A stretch of DNA of 64,000 bases from Linnemannia elongata (lineage: Eukaryota > Mortierellomycota > Mortierellomycetes > Mortierellales > Mortierellaceae), in the NCBI GenBank assembly GCA_036320915.1, contig JAXBDG010000021.1, positions 744,001-808,000 on the forward strand, in the 5' to 3' direction. Positions 48,301 to 59,143 of the stretch are shown here, one piece after another. Every line of letters starts with the position of its first letter. The stretch's first letter is position 1. The translations under genes and the position numbers were made by a program. A model generated the notes under the pieces. The model ran no database searches, was not told the DNA's origin, and saw nothing but the letters and a program-made list of their open reading frames with translations.

Positions 48301-49576
48301 CGAACTGCCGACAACCAACAACAACAGCTACGAGAGGATCGATAATACCCACCAAGACCCTTGAAATCCCAAGCTGCCAGAACCTTATTTGCCACACCCA
48401 CACAACTTTCTTTCCTTTGCCCCACTCCCGACCTTGTCTCCGTCCCCCTCTCCTCGCCGCTGAAAATCCCCTTTGCTCTTAAACTCTTGCCGATAAAAAA
48501 AAACTATCTCACGAGGCGTCAAACACAAGGTATATACACCCATCAGTTTATAATGAAGAAACAAAAAAGAAAAGGAGACAACAACAACATGCTGTGCTTG
48601 GGCGATCTTTGGTCCGTGACCCCCTTCCAATTCAGTCGTGCTATTTGTCCCCTTGAGTCAACGAGTCGATAGAACGACAAAAAAAAGAGATGAAGATAGA
48701 GGTGAGGACCAACAACAACAAGGAAAAGAAAAAAGAGACAAACACTAACTCAAAAAAACCAATGCAACAAACAACACCGAAAAGGAAAAACGACCACAAC
48801 AATTACAGAAGCGACCACTGTTACCACCACAACCGACAGTCAATTACGCGATAAAAAATGACCCGTTCACTTAGCGCACATAAGCACGGCTAGAAGGGAC
48901 ACTCTTCGTCATTTTTTCTTTTCATTCTGTACCATACCATGGTTGCAGGAACAAAGTCCAGTTGCACCTCTCCAATGTATTTTTTTTTTCTTTTTTTTTC
49001 TTCTTCTTTGGTCCGGTCTGCATATTACACTCAGACACCGTTTTTTGTTTTAGTTGCCTAACCCCAATGCCTCTCTTCCATCCTTCTCCCCATTCCTGCA
49101 TACTGCAATCAAAAAAAAAAAACCAACAAAGAACAAAAAATAGTTGTCCCTCGTTCTAATTTCTGTCCCCCTGTTCTAGTTTCTGTGTGTGCTATGAGCA
49201 AAGCCTGGTCAACGATGGACCCCCCACACGAAGAAAGGCTTGTCTCCCAGCTTGAGAGGTAAATTGACTTGGTGAGATGGAAAGTCAAGTCAAAGTTGAT
49301 ATGCATGCTCATTCTCCCCACCCCCCGATTTGGCCAACTCTACTTTGCTTTACCCTTGACCCTCGGAGAAATGAATGATAGACAGGCAGCAGTAATAATG
49401 CAAAAAAAGAAAGGGTCGACCAACGAAGAAAGGAAAGGAAGAAGGAAAAAAAAAATAAGCCCCGTTTATTTCTGTTTATTAATTGTGGTTTTTGTATTTG
49501 CCCATCTCCTCTATTGTTGGTCTCTTGTGCCTGGTCTGCTCATGTTGCTCTTCCTCGTATTGACAATCTACAACAG
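42355..49576. other. Long gene-poor stretch (about 7.2 kb)
   Basis: I see no supported gene. The left part (to about 43100) is likely 3' UTR and flank of the bZIP gene. From 44.8 to 48.3 kb the plus strand is strongly C/T-rich, producing long but meaningless F/L/S/P frames. The part at 47640-49100, with CAACAA-rich sequence, may be the long leader and first introns of the gene starting near 49577; its initiating exon is probably here but I could not fix it. An unannotated non-coding RNA cannot be excluded. Confidence 0.45.
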
Positions 49577-52500
49577 ATTGGTTACCTCAGCTACAACCGC
49601 ACGACTACGTTTCTCGCAAGGAGCCATCTCTGATTCCATTTACTTCCTACAGGAGACCCGACACCTGGCAGAAGAGCTCGAAGACCATATTTTTGCCATT
49701 GAACAGGAGCGCGTTCATCACGATACGGTAGGTTTGCATTATTTCTGCCGTTAACAGAACGTTTTAAGGTTCCTCCAGTTTTCTTTCTACAACGACGTTG
49801 GTATTCCTTGTTATGTACAGGAAAGAGCGATCTTCGCTTTACCTCCCACCGATCGATTCTGGGATCCACTTGGACACACGAGCAACATTCTCTACCCATT
49901 CACTAAAACGTATGTGTGCCAATATGCAATATGATTCCTCGACACCCCATGCGTAATAGAGATCCGGAAGCCAAAGCGAGCCCATTCCACCTGCATATCA
50001 ACGTCAGCCCGTCCCACAAGGATTCCAAGAACACGGCCGTGCTGCTACATTCCCGCACCCTCGCCCTCCAACCTACCACCACCAATCTGGCAACCTTCAG
50101 TCTTTCCCCAGAGGTCTGGATTCGCCAGCTCAAGGACCACGACATACGACATTTTCAGAACCATCGCCGGTAGGAGGACCAGGGCCTAGAACCCCAACAG
50201 GATACCCCCATTCATACCGAGGACAAGGACCTGATCTGTACCATGATCCGCATGCCACCTCGCCGCGAATGCAGCCATCACCGCAGCGTCAACACCCGTT
50301 TCATCCAGATCCCGTTGATCCTCACGGCGGAAATGATATGCAGATGGGGCGAAAGCGCCCGAGTGCCTCAATGACCCACCATTCAACTCCAATTTATCCA
50401 CCAAGTACAAGCGGGCCTGAGAGGGCAAGTGGAGGGTACCCCACGTCCCATCCAGCAATAGCGCAGGAGCCGGCTCCTGTACCGCCATCACACCGTGGCT
50501 CAACTGGAAATATGACACAACCAACCAACTCTACCGTCCCACGCCAGCGCCAGAACTCCTTACCACATGTCTTTGAAAACCATCACTACCAGCATCAGCC
50601 TCAACCCCAACCCCAGCAACAGCAACACTACCAGCCCCAGCACCCACAGCATCATCATCAACACCAAAGCCAGCTGCAGCAATATCCTAGTCCACATAGT
50701 CATCCAGGGCATCATCAGTTTTCGACGCATGCCCAAGTTTCACCCAAAATCAAAGGAGCAGCAGGAGGCGGAGGACCTACGTCCCCATCTCCAGTTCAGC
50801 CTGGTGTTCATCGCTCGCAGCATTTGTATCAGGGAGGGTATGAGCCCCACCACCACCAACATCACCCAGCGCCGACTCACGACCAAGACGGTTCCCACCC
50901 ACGTTTGCACCATCACATGGAGGACGGAGGCTCGCCATATTCGCATTCCGCTTCCCATCCTGTCAGCGATGAAAGGCGCCATCCAAGACCACCATCCCTT
51001 CAAACGCTGCGGTCGTCTCAGCAGTACCCAGTGACGCCGACGCATGGAAACAGCCATCAGAGCAAGATCTCAACGCTGTTGAACAATGAGGACCCTCATA
51101 GGAACAATAGCGGAGAATCCAAAGCGATGGTTTCGCCGAGAGCGGGGCCAGGGTCAGGATCAGGGTCAGGGTCTAGAAATCTTTCGCTTGGGAACATTCA
51201 CCCTCCCAACATCTCTTCCATGAACTCTCCGTCATCATGGTCGCTATCGGGACAGCCAGCAATAGGACAACAGGGTTACAATGCACCATTACAAAGTCCA
51301 GGCATTGGGAGTGCTGGAAGCGGGTCTACCAGTTACATTGGCGCAGGTGGCTCCAAGACATCCACCGGCAACACGACTCGCGGGGAAGGAGCTACTGGAT
51401 CAAGAACTCAGTTCCATGCACCCTTGGAACCTGAGGTAGTCGCACGACTGGACGAGCTGTTCTTCAAGTTTCTACAGAGGATTTGCTCCGACTGTAAGTG
51501 GGGTTGATGCTGCCGGGAAATAATATGATGTGGAGTTGTCATTTGCATTCCGTAGTATGCTAACGGTGGTCATTGTTTTATACTCTCTGCCGTCTAGTGA
51601 ACGTCTGTGACTCAAAGGGTGACCCAATGTAAGTTTTCATGATACCGGCAAATTGCCTTTCATTTGCTAATCGGTACTATGCAAGTCAGTTACCCTAACC
51701 TTTTCTTTACATTTTCAACATGCAATAATCTAGTCATCAGCCGCTGATGGCGAAGAAAATGCAGAGGCTAGAAGCTTCAACCGACTTTCGACCATTCAAG
51801 TTCCGTATCCAGGCCTTCACGAACGCCTTCCACGAGTCCCTTGTCCGCGAGGGCCTGACAGAGGATATTCTTCCACTCCGAAAGGTGAAGGTGTATCTTT
51901 GGAAACATCGATATATTTCCCGGTTCAATGAGGACGGCAAAAAGCAAAAGTCCAAGGGCAACCATGTCTGGAATATTGAGGCTCGTAAACGACCCGATCC
52001 TTCTTCAGCGTCGTCTACCTCATCCACCATTGGTCTCTCAGGCGCTGGTTCTCCAGAAATCAAGACTGTCGATGGAGCCGAAGTCATGTCGACGCCGCAA
52101 GGCAAGTGGGAGTTCCGAGAGTACTCTAGTCGGATTGCAGGTCAAATCATCAAGTTTGCGCGTGTCGGTGTCCCTTATATCTATGCTCCCCGGATCTGGG
52201 ATGCGCAGATGTCTTGTAAGTGGTTGTCTCTACCTTGTGTCTCTGCGTTAATAAGGTTTCCTTGCTACTTTTGACGTGACACTCACATGTCTTTTAATTT
52301 GATTTTTTTATGACGGAAACAGGTCCTACAGCTGAATTTACAAGTCCTTGGTTGCCGGGATGGCTCAAATGGCACAAGGGCGAGCTCCGGGGGATTCCAG
52401 GGCCAGATGACAAGTCGTGTACAATTACAGTGATTGCAGAGTACGTGCGCGAAGGAGAGAAGTGTCGACTGGAGATGGATTTCCCATTGACAGTATCGGA

Positions 52501-52756
52501 TCCTCAGAAGGAAGGAGATTTGATGGACGAAGACACCCAGGAGCAGGACCAAGAGGAGGAAGATGATGAAGACGAAGAACAAGTTGGTCAGGAGGGGGGG
52601 TCAAGTCAGGGTGAGGATGATGCAGAGGATGAAGGCATAGAAGATGACGAAGATATGGACGATGATGAAGACGGGTCCGATGATGAGAAGGAGGGGAAGA
52701 AAGCCCATGTCAAGACATCTCCTGAGCGCCGTAGCAAGCGTAGACGACAGACTTAG
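49577..52756 (+). CDS. Unassigned probable nuclear regulator: Q/H/P-rich N-terminus, conserved-looking core, acidic tail (5' end not resolved)
   Basis: Exons 49577..49727, 49821..49909, 49962..51493, 51598..51628, 51734..52215 and 52323..52756 join in frame with GT-AG introns, including a 31-nt micro-exon (LNVCDSKGDPI). The upstream start exon is missing; 49577 follows a CAACAG acceptor. The protein begins with a coiled-coil-like stretch (FLQETRHLAEELEDHIFAIE), then about 480 residues of P/Q/H/S disorder. A structured core follows (PEVVARLDELFFKFLQRIC..., DFRPFKFRIQAFTNAFHE, LPLRKVKVYLWKHRYISRF, KWEFREYSSRIAGQIIKFAR, YIYAPRIWDAQMS, SPWLPGWLKWHKGELRGIPG), then a long D/E-rich tail with a basic end (RRSKRRRQT, a likely nuclear signal). 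The aromatic-rich, low-gap core looks like a real conserved domain, but I cannot name the family. The layout suggests a transcription or chromatin factor. Confidence 0.75.
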
Positions 52757-53139
52757 TTCGATAACAAGTGTCCGTTGTTCTCATTGTTTGTCGTGTTTCG
52801 TGGTTTTCATTTTAACGCGTTGAGTACTTCCTACCGCTGCATCCTGTTGAAATGATCCGTTGACAGACAGATTAGCAGACAGACAGACGTCGTTTCTTCT
52901 CCCTGGCGGCTTACTTGCATATGCTGTATGGACGCGTAACCCTCTTTGTGCAGTAATTCTTATGCAGAGCAGAAGTAGATGGGTGTACGGGTGGAGCTGA
53001 CGATGGCACGTTGTTCTTGTCTTCCTGTGCAGATGAACTGCTCTGTTCGTAACGATAGGAGCTATGTTTTTTGTTCTTTGAGTTGCCCCCTATTGTTGAA
53101 TAAAGTACCCTAAGAAGCATTGGCCCTTCCTTTCCTCTT

Positions 53140-53175
<36 letters not shown>

Positions 53176-53320
53176 CCTTCCTCCTTTTCCTTCCTCTTTT
53201 TCACTCTTCCTCTCTCCATTTTCCTTTTTTTTTTTTTTTCCCACAACCCTCACTAATCTCTTCCTTCACCTACACACTATTTATTGGTTTCCCACCTTGC
53301 CCTTTCCATACACACACACG
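52757..53320. other. Intergenic, with T34 tract
   Basis: About 560 bp between two plus-strand genes. It contains T34 at 53142-53175 followed by C/T-rich sequence and an (AC) run just before the next ATG. It should hold the 3' UTR of the left gene and the pyrimidine-rich leader of the right one. No ORF is supported. Confidence 0.55.
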
Positions 53321-54653
53321 ATGCTACACATTAGCCCCATTGCTCGACCCGACCGGTTCCTGAACGAGACCATGCCCTTTGTCAATGCAAGTGACCTTTA
53401 CTTCTCTTTGCTTTGTGTGTCGACAAACATACCTGTATATAAAAATGGCAAGGTTTAGGACTGTTGTATTAACTCGTTTTCTCTTTTCCTCCCTGTGGAT
53501 ATTTTTCTGGTATTTGCTGTTTTGATAGACCGCAGGGACAATGAGCTTTGCCTTGACGTCGCCTGAACTTCTTGACCTCGACTCGTATCAGCGGACTCTG
53601 AAGCGACTTATCACTGGGCTGGCTTCCTTAAACAACAACAACCATAGCAACAGCAACAGTGGCAAGCGCACTGGTGGCAGTGTGTCTACATTCCTTTCTT
53701 TGCCTGCAGGAGCTTCTACTTTAGAAGTCAGCCTGGGTGCAGGAGCAGCTTTCATCCTCGATACTATTCTTGTTGACCATCACACCAGCAACAAAACCGA
53801 TACCGCTGTAGACGACAGCCATCGACCTGTACATCAAAGCTACCCCCTCTCGTTCGTTGCCTCAGGTCAACTCCCTGCTTTGCAATCACCTCCCCTCTCC
53901 AACATCACCGCCACCACAACAACTTTAACAACAACGACAACGACGACGGTACAGGCGCTCCCATTCCTGTATTACATCCGCCTGCCATGGAACCCTCAGA
54001 CCCACGGAATTCAATGTCAGCTCTCTGCAAGACGTCTCGCCAGCCAACATGTGGCCATCCTCGACCGTGTCCTCCGTCGTCTCTGTGATGCCTCACCGGG
54101 TGCGTTTATGGTCGGGTATAGTGATGGGCTTTCGGGCGTTGATGCTGGGACGGAGGTTGTATATTCTGGAGAGAACAGTCGGTATGTACAGCACCACCAC
54201 CATCACATTCAGTCGATGATGCGGACGATGACGAGGTCGGGGCCGCTTGACCAGAGTATTGCTATCGCGAGAGATCGAGGGGACACGGATTTGGATCATC
54301 GTGTTGCCGGGCTCGTCGGGCATGTGGACCACCACCACCACCATCACCACTCTACGACTACAGAAACGGCACTACCATCGGCACTGCTGAAGAAGACAAT
54401 CAAGGATCTAAAAGAAGAGACCAACACCCACCAGAACCAACTACAATCACCACCTCCACAGCAGCAAAAGAACGTTGCTACGAATGCGACGGTAGATGTT
54501 CAGGACGGTAGTCTCGTAGCGAGGTCCCTTATTGAGAACGACGCCGATATCCTTAACTACGATTTTGGGCTGACAGAAGATGTTGACCAATGGGTCCATG
54601 TCCATGGCTCTGTCGATATTGACCACCTGCACGATACCCTTTGGGTTAAGTAA
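53321..54653 (+). CDS. Unassigned protein with His clusters (hypothetical)
   Basis: Model: join(53321..53386,53529..54653), 396 aa. The first exon (MLHISPIARPDRFLNETMPF...) ends at AAT followed by GCAAGT, a GC-type donor; the acceptor is TTTTGATAG. A GT donor at the same place (2 nt on) would break the frame, so the GC donor is needed if the exons belong together. The second exon reads SPELLDLDSYQRTLKRLITG, then LPAGASTLEVSLGAGAAFIL, PFLYYIRLPWNPQTHGIQCQ, LSARRLASQHVAILDRVLRR, two H-runs (H5 and H7) and an acidic end (ENDADILNYDFG). No signal peptide, membrane span or motif is recognisable. Frame length, codon use and the order of hydrophobic and charged segments support a real protein. Starting at the internal ATG 53541 (372 codons with stop) is the simpler alternative model. 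Confidence 0.6.
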
Positions 54654-55044
54654 ATGTCATACATAAGGAGCCTTTTTCGTTTTGTTCTTTTGGTTTGAAA
54701 ATAGCGATAAAAAAATATATTTGTGTTATGTTGTTATGGGATGTGTGTGTGTGTTGTGTGTTGTGTGTGTGTTTTCGCGAGTTTTTTTTTGTACAGATGT
54801 CAAGTTTGTTGTAGGAAAGGGGTTGTTTCGCGTGTTGTTGTTTGTTCTTCCTCGTTCTTTGTTTTCTTGTGTTTTTCTGATTTTTTTGTTCTTTCCAAAT
54901 TTTCCAGGGAGTGTACTTTCATGCAAGATTACGCCATAGTCGAAAAGAAAAAGTATCCGTCAACACACCAGGCGAAAGATATCGTCTGTTAGAATATCAA
55001 TTCCACGCGTCAGTTGCTCAAAGCTTGGGATTTGAAACACTGAC
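54654..55044. other. Short convergent intergenic region
   Basis: About 390 bp between the stops of the His-cluster gene and KDM5. It is T/G-rich on the plus strand, with TGTGTG repeats at 54740-54775. It holds the two 3' UTRs; nothing else is evident. Confidence 0.6.
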
Positions 55045-58000
55045 TTATGCTTTGGCAGCAGCTGCAGCAGTGGCATGGACCTTCTCAGAGATCTGACGAA
55101 GCTCATCGTCTGTGTATCGTAGTCTCAAGAAGTGCTCCGACTCAGCACATTTACAAAGCTATTGGGGAATTCAAGCGGAATCCCAAAAAAAGAGAAGAGA
55201 CAGGGAGCGAGTTAGTGTAAAACACCCGAGACCCACACTGTCACCGCCGCATGACAAATTTGCTTCAACAAGACAATCAGGAGTGGTAGAAGTGGAAGTG
55301 GAAGTAGAAGTAGTACTGGTCAATGGAAGGAGAGAGGATTTGAATTTACCTCGTCCATGTGGTCGCTGCACACAACCTTGTTGGTGCAGCTACATCCAAT
55401 CTGTGACAGGTAGATGTAAGAGTTGCAGTACAGACACTGGACCTCCTCCTCTGGTCGGTCGACACCTTCGTGGATCACGCGAATCGAAGGACACTGTTTC
55501 AGGGCAAGCGCACGCTGCGTTGTCTCCCGCTCAAGCAACTCGACCATCTCGTCCTGCAACCACTTGGCTGTCGCGGGGGCCGTGTCTCTCAGCGCCGTCG
55601 TCATAATCAGTTCGTCGTGGGAGAATACGGGATGTTTCCGATGCTGCTTGTAGCGTTGTGCGCATTCAACTCCAAAGTGACACCAGTCAGGCGGAGCAAA
55701 GTTCACGGCCTCCGCAAAGTTGAACTGTTATTCACAAGGGAAAACAAACAAGAATTATGAAACAGATGTTAAGGTTCACGTACTAGATACAAAACCCTAA
55801 ACATTGTCTCCCTACAATAATAACAACAGACTTTCCCTGAGAAAAGTCCAAATTACTTACGCCATGGTTGAATCCGGCATGGTATGCCTGAGGGAAGGTG
55901 ACAACGACTTGTCCTGGTCTTTGATCCAATGCAAGAACCTTAACGCCGTTCGCCACCAACCTTCCTGGGGAGAGCATAGTGACGAGCTGGAAGAGCAGGT
56001 CGGGTTGCTGCTCAAACAATTCAGGGACAGACTGCTTCATGGTTTCTTCAAACTGGTGGGCATCCGATGCTGGGATCCCGTACCAAGTCTTGGTTTCACC
56101 CCAGTGCATGTAGTTGATCGAATAGGTATAGTGGTCCTCGTTGTGCCAGCAGAAGGTCGAGAAGCACATTCCAACGTAAAGCCATGGCACCATCATTCCC
56201 GAGATGTCCGAGTTAATGTGGCGGAAGAGCGAGTCTTGAAGGACGGGAATGTTATTAAGGTTGGATGGGTGGCTCGAGTACTTGTTCTTGGGGTCACGTT
56301 TGCTTGTAGGAAAACCGCTATTGGTGCCCGTCAAGAGAGGTTGGCATATTAGGCTCAAGTATTTCGTAATTTCATCTCCAGTTCCTTCGATATAACCAAG
56401 TGTCCCACCTTCCCAGTTTACGGAGCTTACCTGCCGTGCTGCGAGGAATGAAGGTCGGCTCCGTACTCCACTTCCACAGTCTCAAAGGTGCTCTCAACAA
56501 GTCTCCAGAATTCTCGCTCGACTGCGTCCTCGGGAGCCTTGCCGTCGACAAATCCCTGCTTCTCGAAATATTCCTTCTTGAAAGTGTTACACTTTTGTTG
56601 GAAAGAGCTCAAAGAGTATTCCTCGCCTTCCTCGAAGCCAAAGTCTTCGCCGTTGATGAGACACTTTGCGCAGTACCAATCAGTCTTAGGAATATGCTGG
56701 AGTGGGGGGTTGAGACAGAAGGTGTGGTGTCCAAGCTCGCAGCCGTCGCAAATCAACATCCTGTCCAAGTGTCCGCCTTCGTGGCAAAGTTCACAGATAG
56801 CTTTGGGATTAGCTTCAGCTTCATCCACAGCCTTAGTAGGTACTGGCTCCGCAGAAAGACGGTTCGATTGAGACGTAGCTGGCGAAGTAGGTGTCGAGTC
56901 TAAGAAGGTTGTAGATGAATGTCGTGAGCCGTGTGAGTGGAGACAGATGGATTCCTTGCCTTCAATTCAGGCTTTGTTGTTGTTGCATCCTGACTTCCTT
57001 ATGCGTCCTGAAAGATTAGTTACCTGCATATGAAGTAGGCTCCTTCTTGATACGCTTCGATCGTCGTGCTGGGGGTGCAGGTGTATCATGATGACTGGGC
57101 GGGGATGCAGCAGGCGTGGCCAAAGACCCTTGATTTGTCTCCATTGTCGAATCTGAGCTAGCTTCTCTTTTGACTCCTGCGGTAGTGCCAGTCGCGTTGT
57201 CATTCGCTGAAAGAACTGGCTTGTGTTTGGCGAGGTAGGACTCGTAGGGCATGATGATATTAAGATAGGCGTTCTTGAGGGCGTTCGACATGGAGGTGCA
57301 TTGCTTCCGTGTATAGTTGAGTCCTCGTCCAATTTCAGCCCATTTCTTGGCGGTGGTGACCTAGCAAGTTTAGAATTTAAAGCAGTATGGGTTAGATATC
57401 TGAATTGCTGAAAGGAGGTGTCCTCACCCCTTGCTGTCTAGCTCAGGTCGTGACCCGCATTGTCGTCGCTTGTTGTTTGTTGTTGTCTTGTGTTGAGTTG
57501 TTGTGTGAGACACATCCCGTATACATATGCTGATTGTGAGAGACTCTGTAGGCGTCCTCCTTTTTAGCTCTTAGCTTACTTTTTGATAGCCGCCGCGAGC
57601 AGTGACTTCCTTTCTGAGTTGGAAGAGGTCAATGGGTCGTTTGTCAAGCTGGGGGATCTTGAAGACAGGGTGGCCCTGCTGGCGGTGGAACTTGCAGAGC
57701 TGGTCGAGGTAGTTGAGGTTTGTCCTGGTCTGGCCCTCCATCGAATTAAGGCGCTGGATCCTAGTTTTGAAGCGGAAGACCTGTGTATGTGCAGGAGGGG
57801 TGGCAGGTGAATAGGAATAAGAATACAAAAAGAGAACGTGATGAATATCGTACGGTATTGCACAAATTGTACTCACTCCCCCGCCCCACTGCTCTCCTCT
57901 TTGCTATTCTGTTTTTAAAACAGACGATGCATCGGTATTGCCCAAAGAAGAAGAGGGAAGAGAGACATCCCCACAGCGAACAGCAAGTTCACATAACTTC

Positions 58001-58472
58001 AATAAGATCGAAGGAAAGGGAATAGAGAGAGGTAAGAGAATAAAGGCAACATGTACTACAAAGTAACAGACAGTTGCTTATGCGCATAGGCTAGAACACT
58101 AAAAAAAATAAAAGTCGGGACAACATCAGATAAAGAGAGTCGATGAAAGGGAGGGGACCCTTTCTTTACCTCAGTATCCAGACAAAAGGGGGGTTTCCAA
58201 CCCTCAGGGGGGATGATCTTGCAGATGCCGGCCTTCTCGGCTTCGGGGCGGATACGTTCGATATACTTGAGAGGGTCCATCCACTCCTTGGCGGTGGGGC
58301 GATAGCAAGGGGCATCCTGGAGGCCAAAGATGCGTGTGGGAGGGTCTGACCGTGGGGTCTCTTGGGGAGCGATAGTAGCAACTGAGGCCATGTCAAGAGC
58401 AGGGGCCTTTTGGAGGGGTCCAGGGGGAGTCGCGAGGGAGTCAGTAGCTCTAGGCACAGCCTGCTTCATCAT
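55045..58472 (-). CDS. KDM5/JARID1-family histone H3K4 demethylase, short form
   Basis: Seven exons, complement(join(55045..55158,55350..55724,55861..56317,56431..56899,57024..57360,57580..57780,58170..58472)), 751 aa; all introns GT-AG and in frame. Domains in order: JmjN (APCYRPTAKEWMDPLKYIER...GICKIIPP, about 55-100), ARID (RIQRLNSMEGQTRTNLNYLD...GGYQKVTTAKKWAEIGR, 105-205), one PHD finger (ICELCHEGG...WYCAKC, 316-362), JmjC (438-605) and C5HC2 zinc finger (CLYCNSYIYL...CSDHMDELCKC). The JmjC active site keeps the Fe(II) ligands in FCWHNEDH (HxE) and AYHAGFNHG, and the oxoglutarate-fold sequence YMHWGETKTWYGIP. It should remove methyl groups from H3K4 in the nucleus and repress or tune transcription. 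It lacks the PLU-1 region and later PHD fingers of animal KDM5 and is close in size to yeast Jhd2 (728 aa). Start: the first of two tandem ATGs at 58472. Confidence 0.95.
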
Positions 58473-59143
58473 GCTGGGCAAATTGTTTTTGCTGTTATGA
58501 TAATGTTGATGTGGATGTTGCTGTCGTTGATGATATTGTTGTTGTTATTGTTGTTGTTGCTTGCTGGGTTGTAGAGAATAGGCGCAAACAGACAGACACA
58601 CACAACACTTGACTTTACTTGACTAATCTGGCTTGAAAAGAGATATAGTCGGGGCCAAAAAAAAAAAAAAAAAAAAAAAAAAAATAGGAAAAATGACCAA
58701 TAGTCTCTCAGTTGAGTGTCCAATATTGGGTCCTTGCAGGGTGAGGAATGAGTGTTTGCAATGAGGTCGAAGGAAGGGGAGAGTCAAGAGCAAAGAGGGG
58801 CGAAGGAGAGCAGTCGACGGGGAGCAAAGAGGCGACCGTAATAAGTGAGAGAGAGGAGGGTAAAGAAGGGGGATTTCTTTTGAGAGAAAAGAAGGAAGAA
58901 AGAAAAAAGAGAGAGTGGTGCACCCACTTCTTCCTCCCCTCCTCCTCTGTTCACTCCTCCTATCCACTGCTCTCCCGCTCTCTTCTTCTTCATCAAGGTG
59001 GCTTGAAAAATCACCGCACGTGATTTGTATCCCGCTTCTACAATAAGGTTTCGCACACACACACAAAAAAAATGTAGCCCAGGCACGGCTCAACGTTTTC
59101 TCTTCATCATCTTCAACCCTCCTTGCCATTCCTACTATCTCCC
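58473..59143. promoter_or_regulatory. Divergent promoter between KDM5 and the BTB gene
   Basis: The 671 bp between divergent starts includes a TTGTTG-rich KDM5 leader, an A28 tract at 58657-58684 and GA-rich DNA at 58740-58920. Both genes are likely transcribed from this region; no specific factor site could be picked with confidence. Confidence 0.5.

Noticed and set aside
49269..49576. An N-terminal extension with two apparent transmembrane helices for the gene at 49.6 kb
   Set aside because: The 'helices' are T-rich pyrimidine sequence directly before a CAACAG acceptor, so this part is more likely intron.
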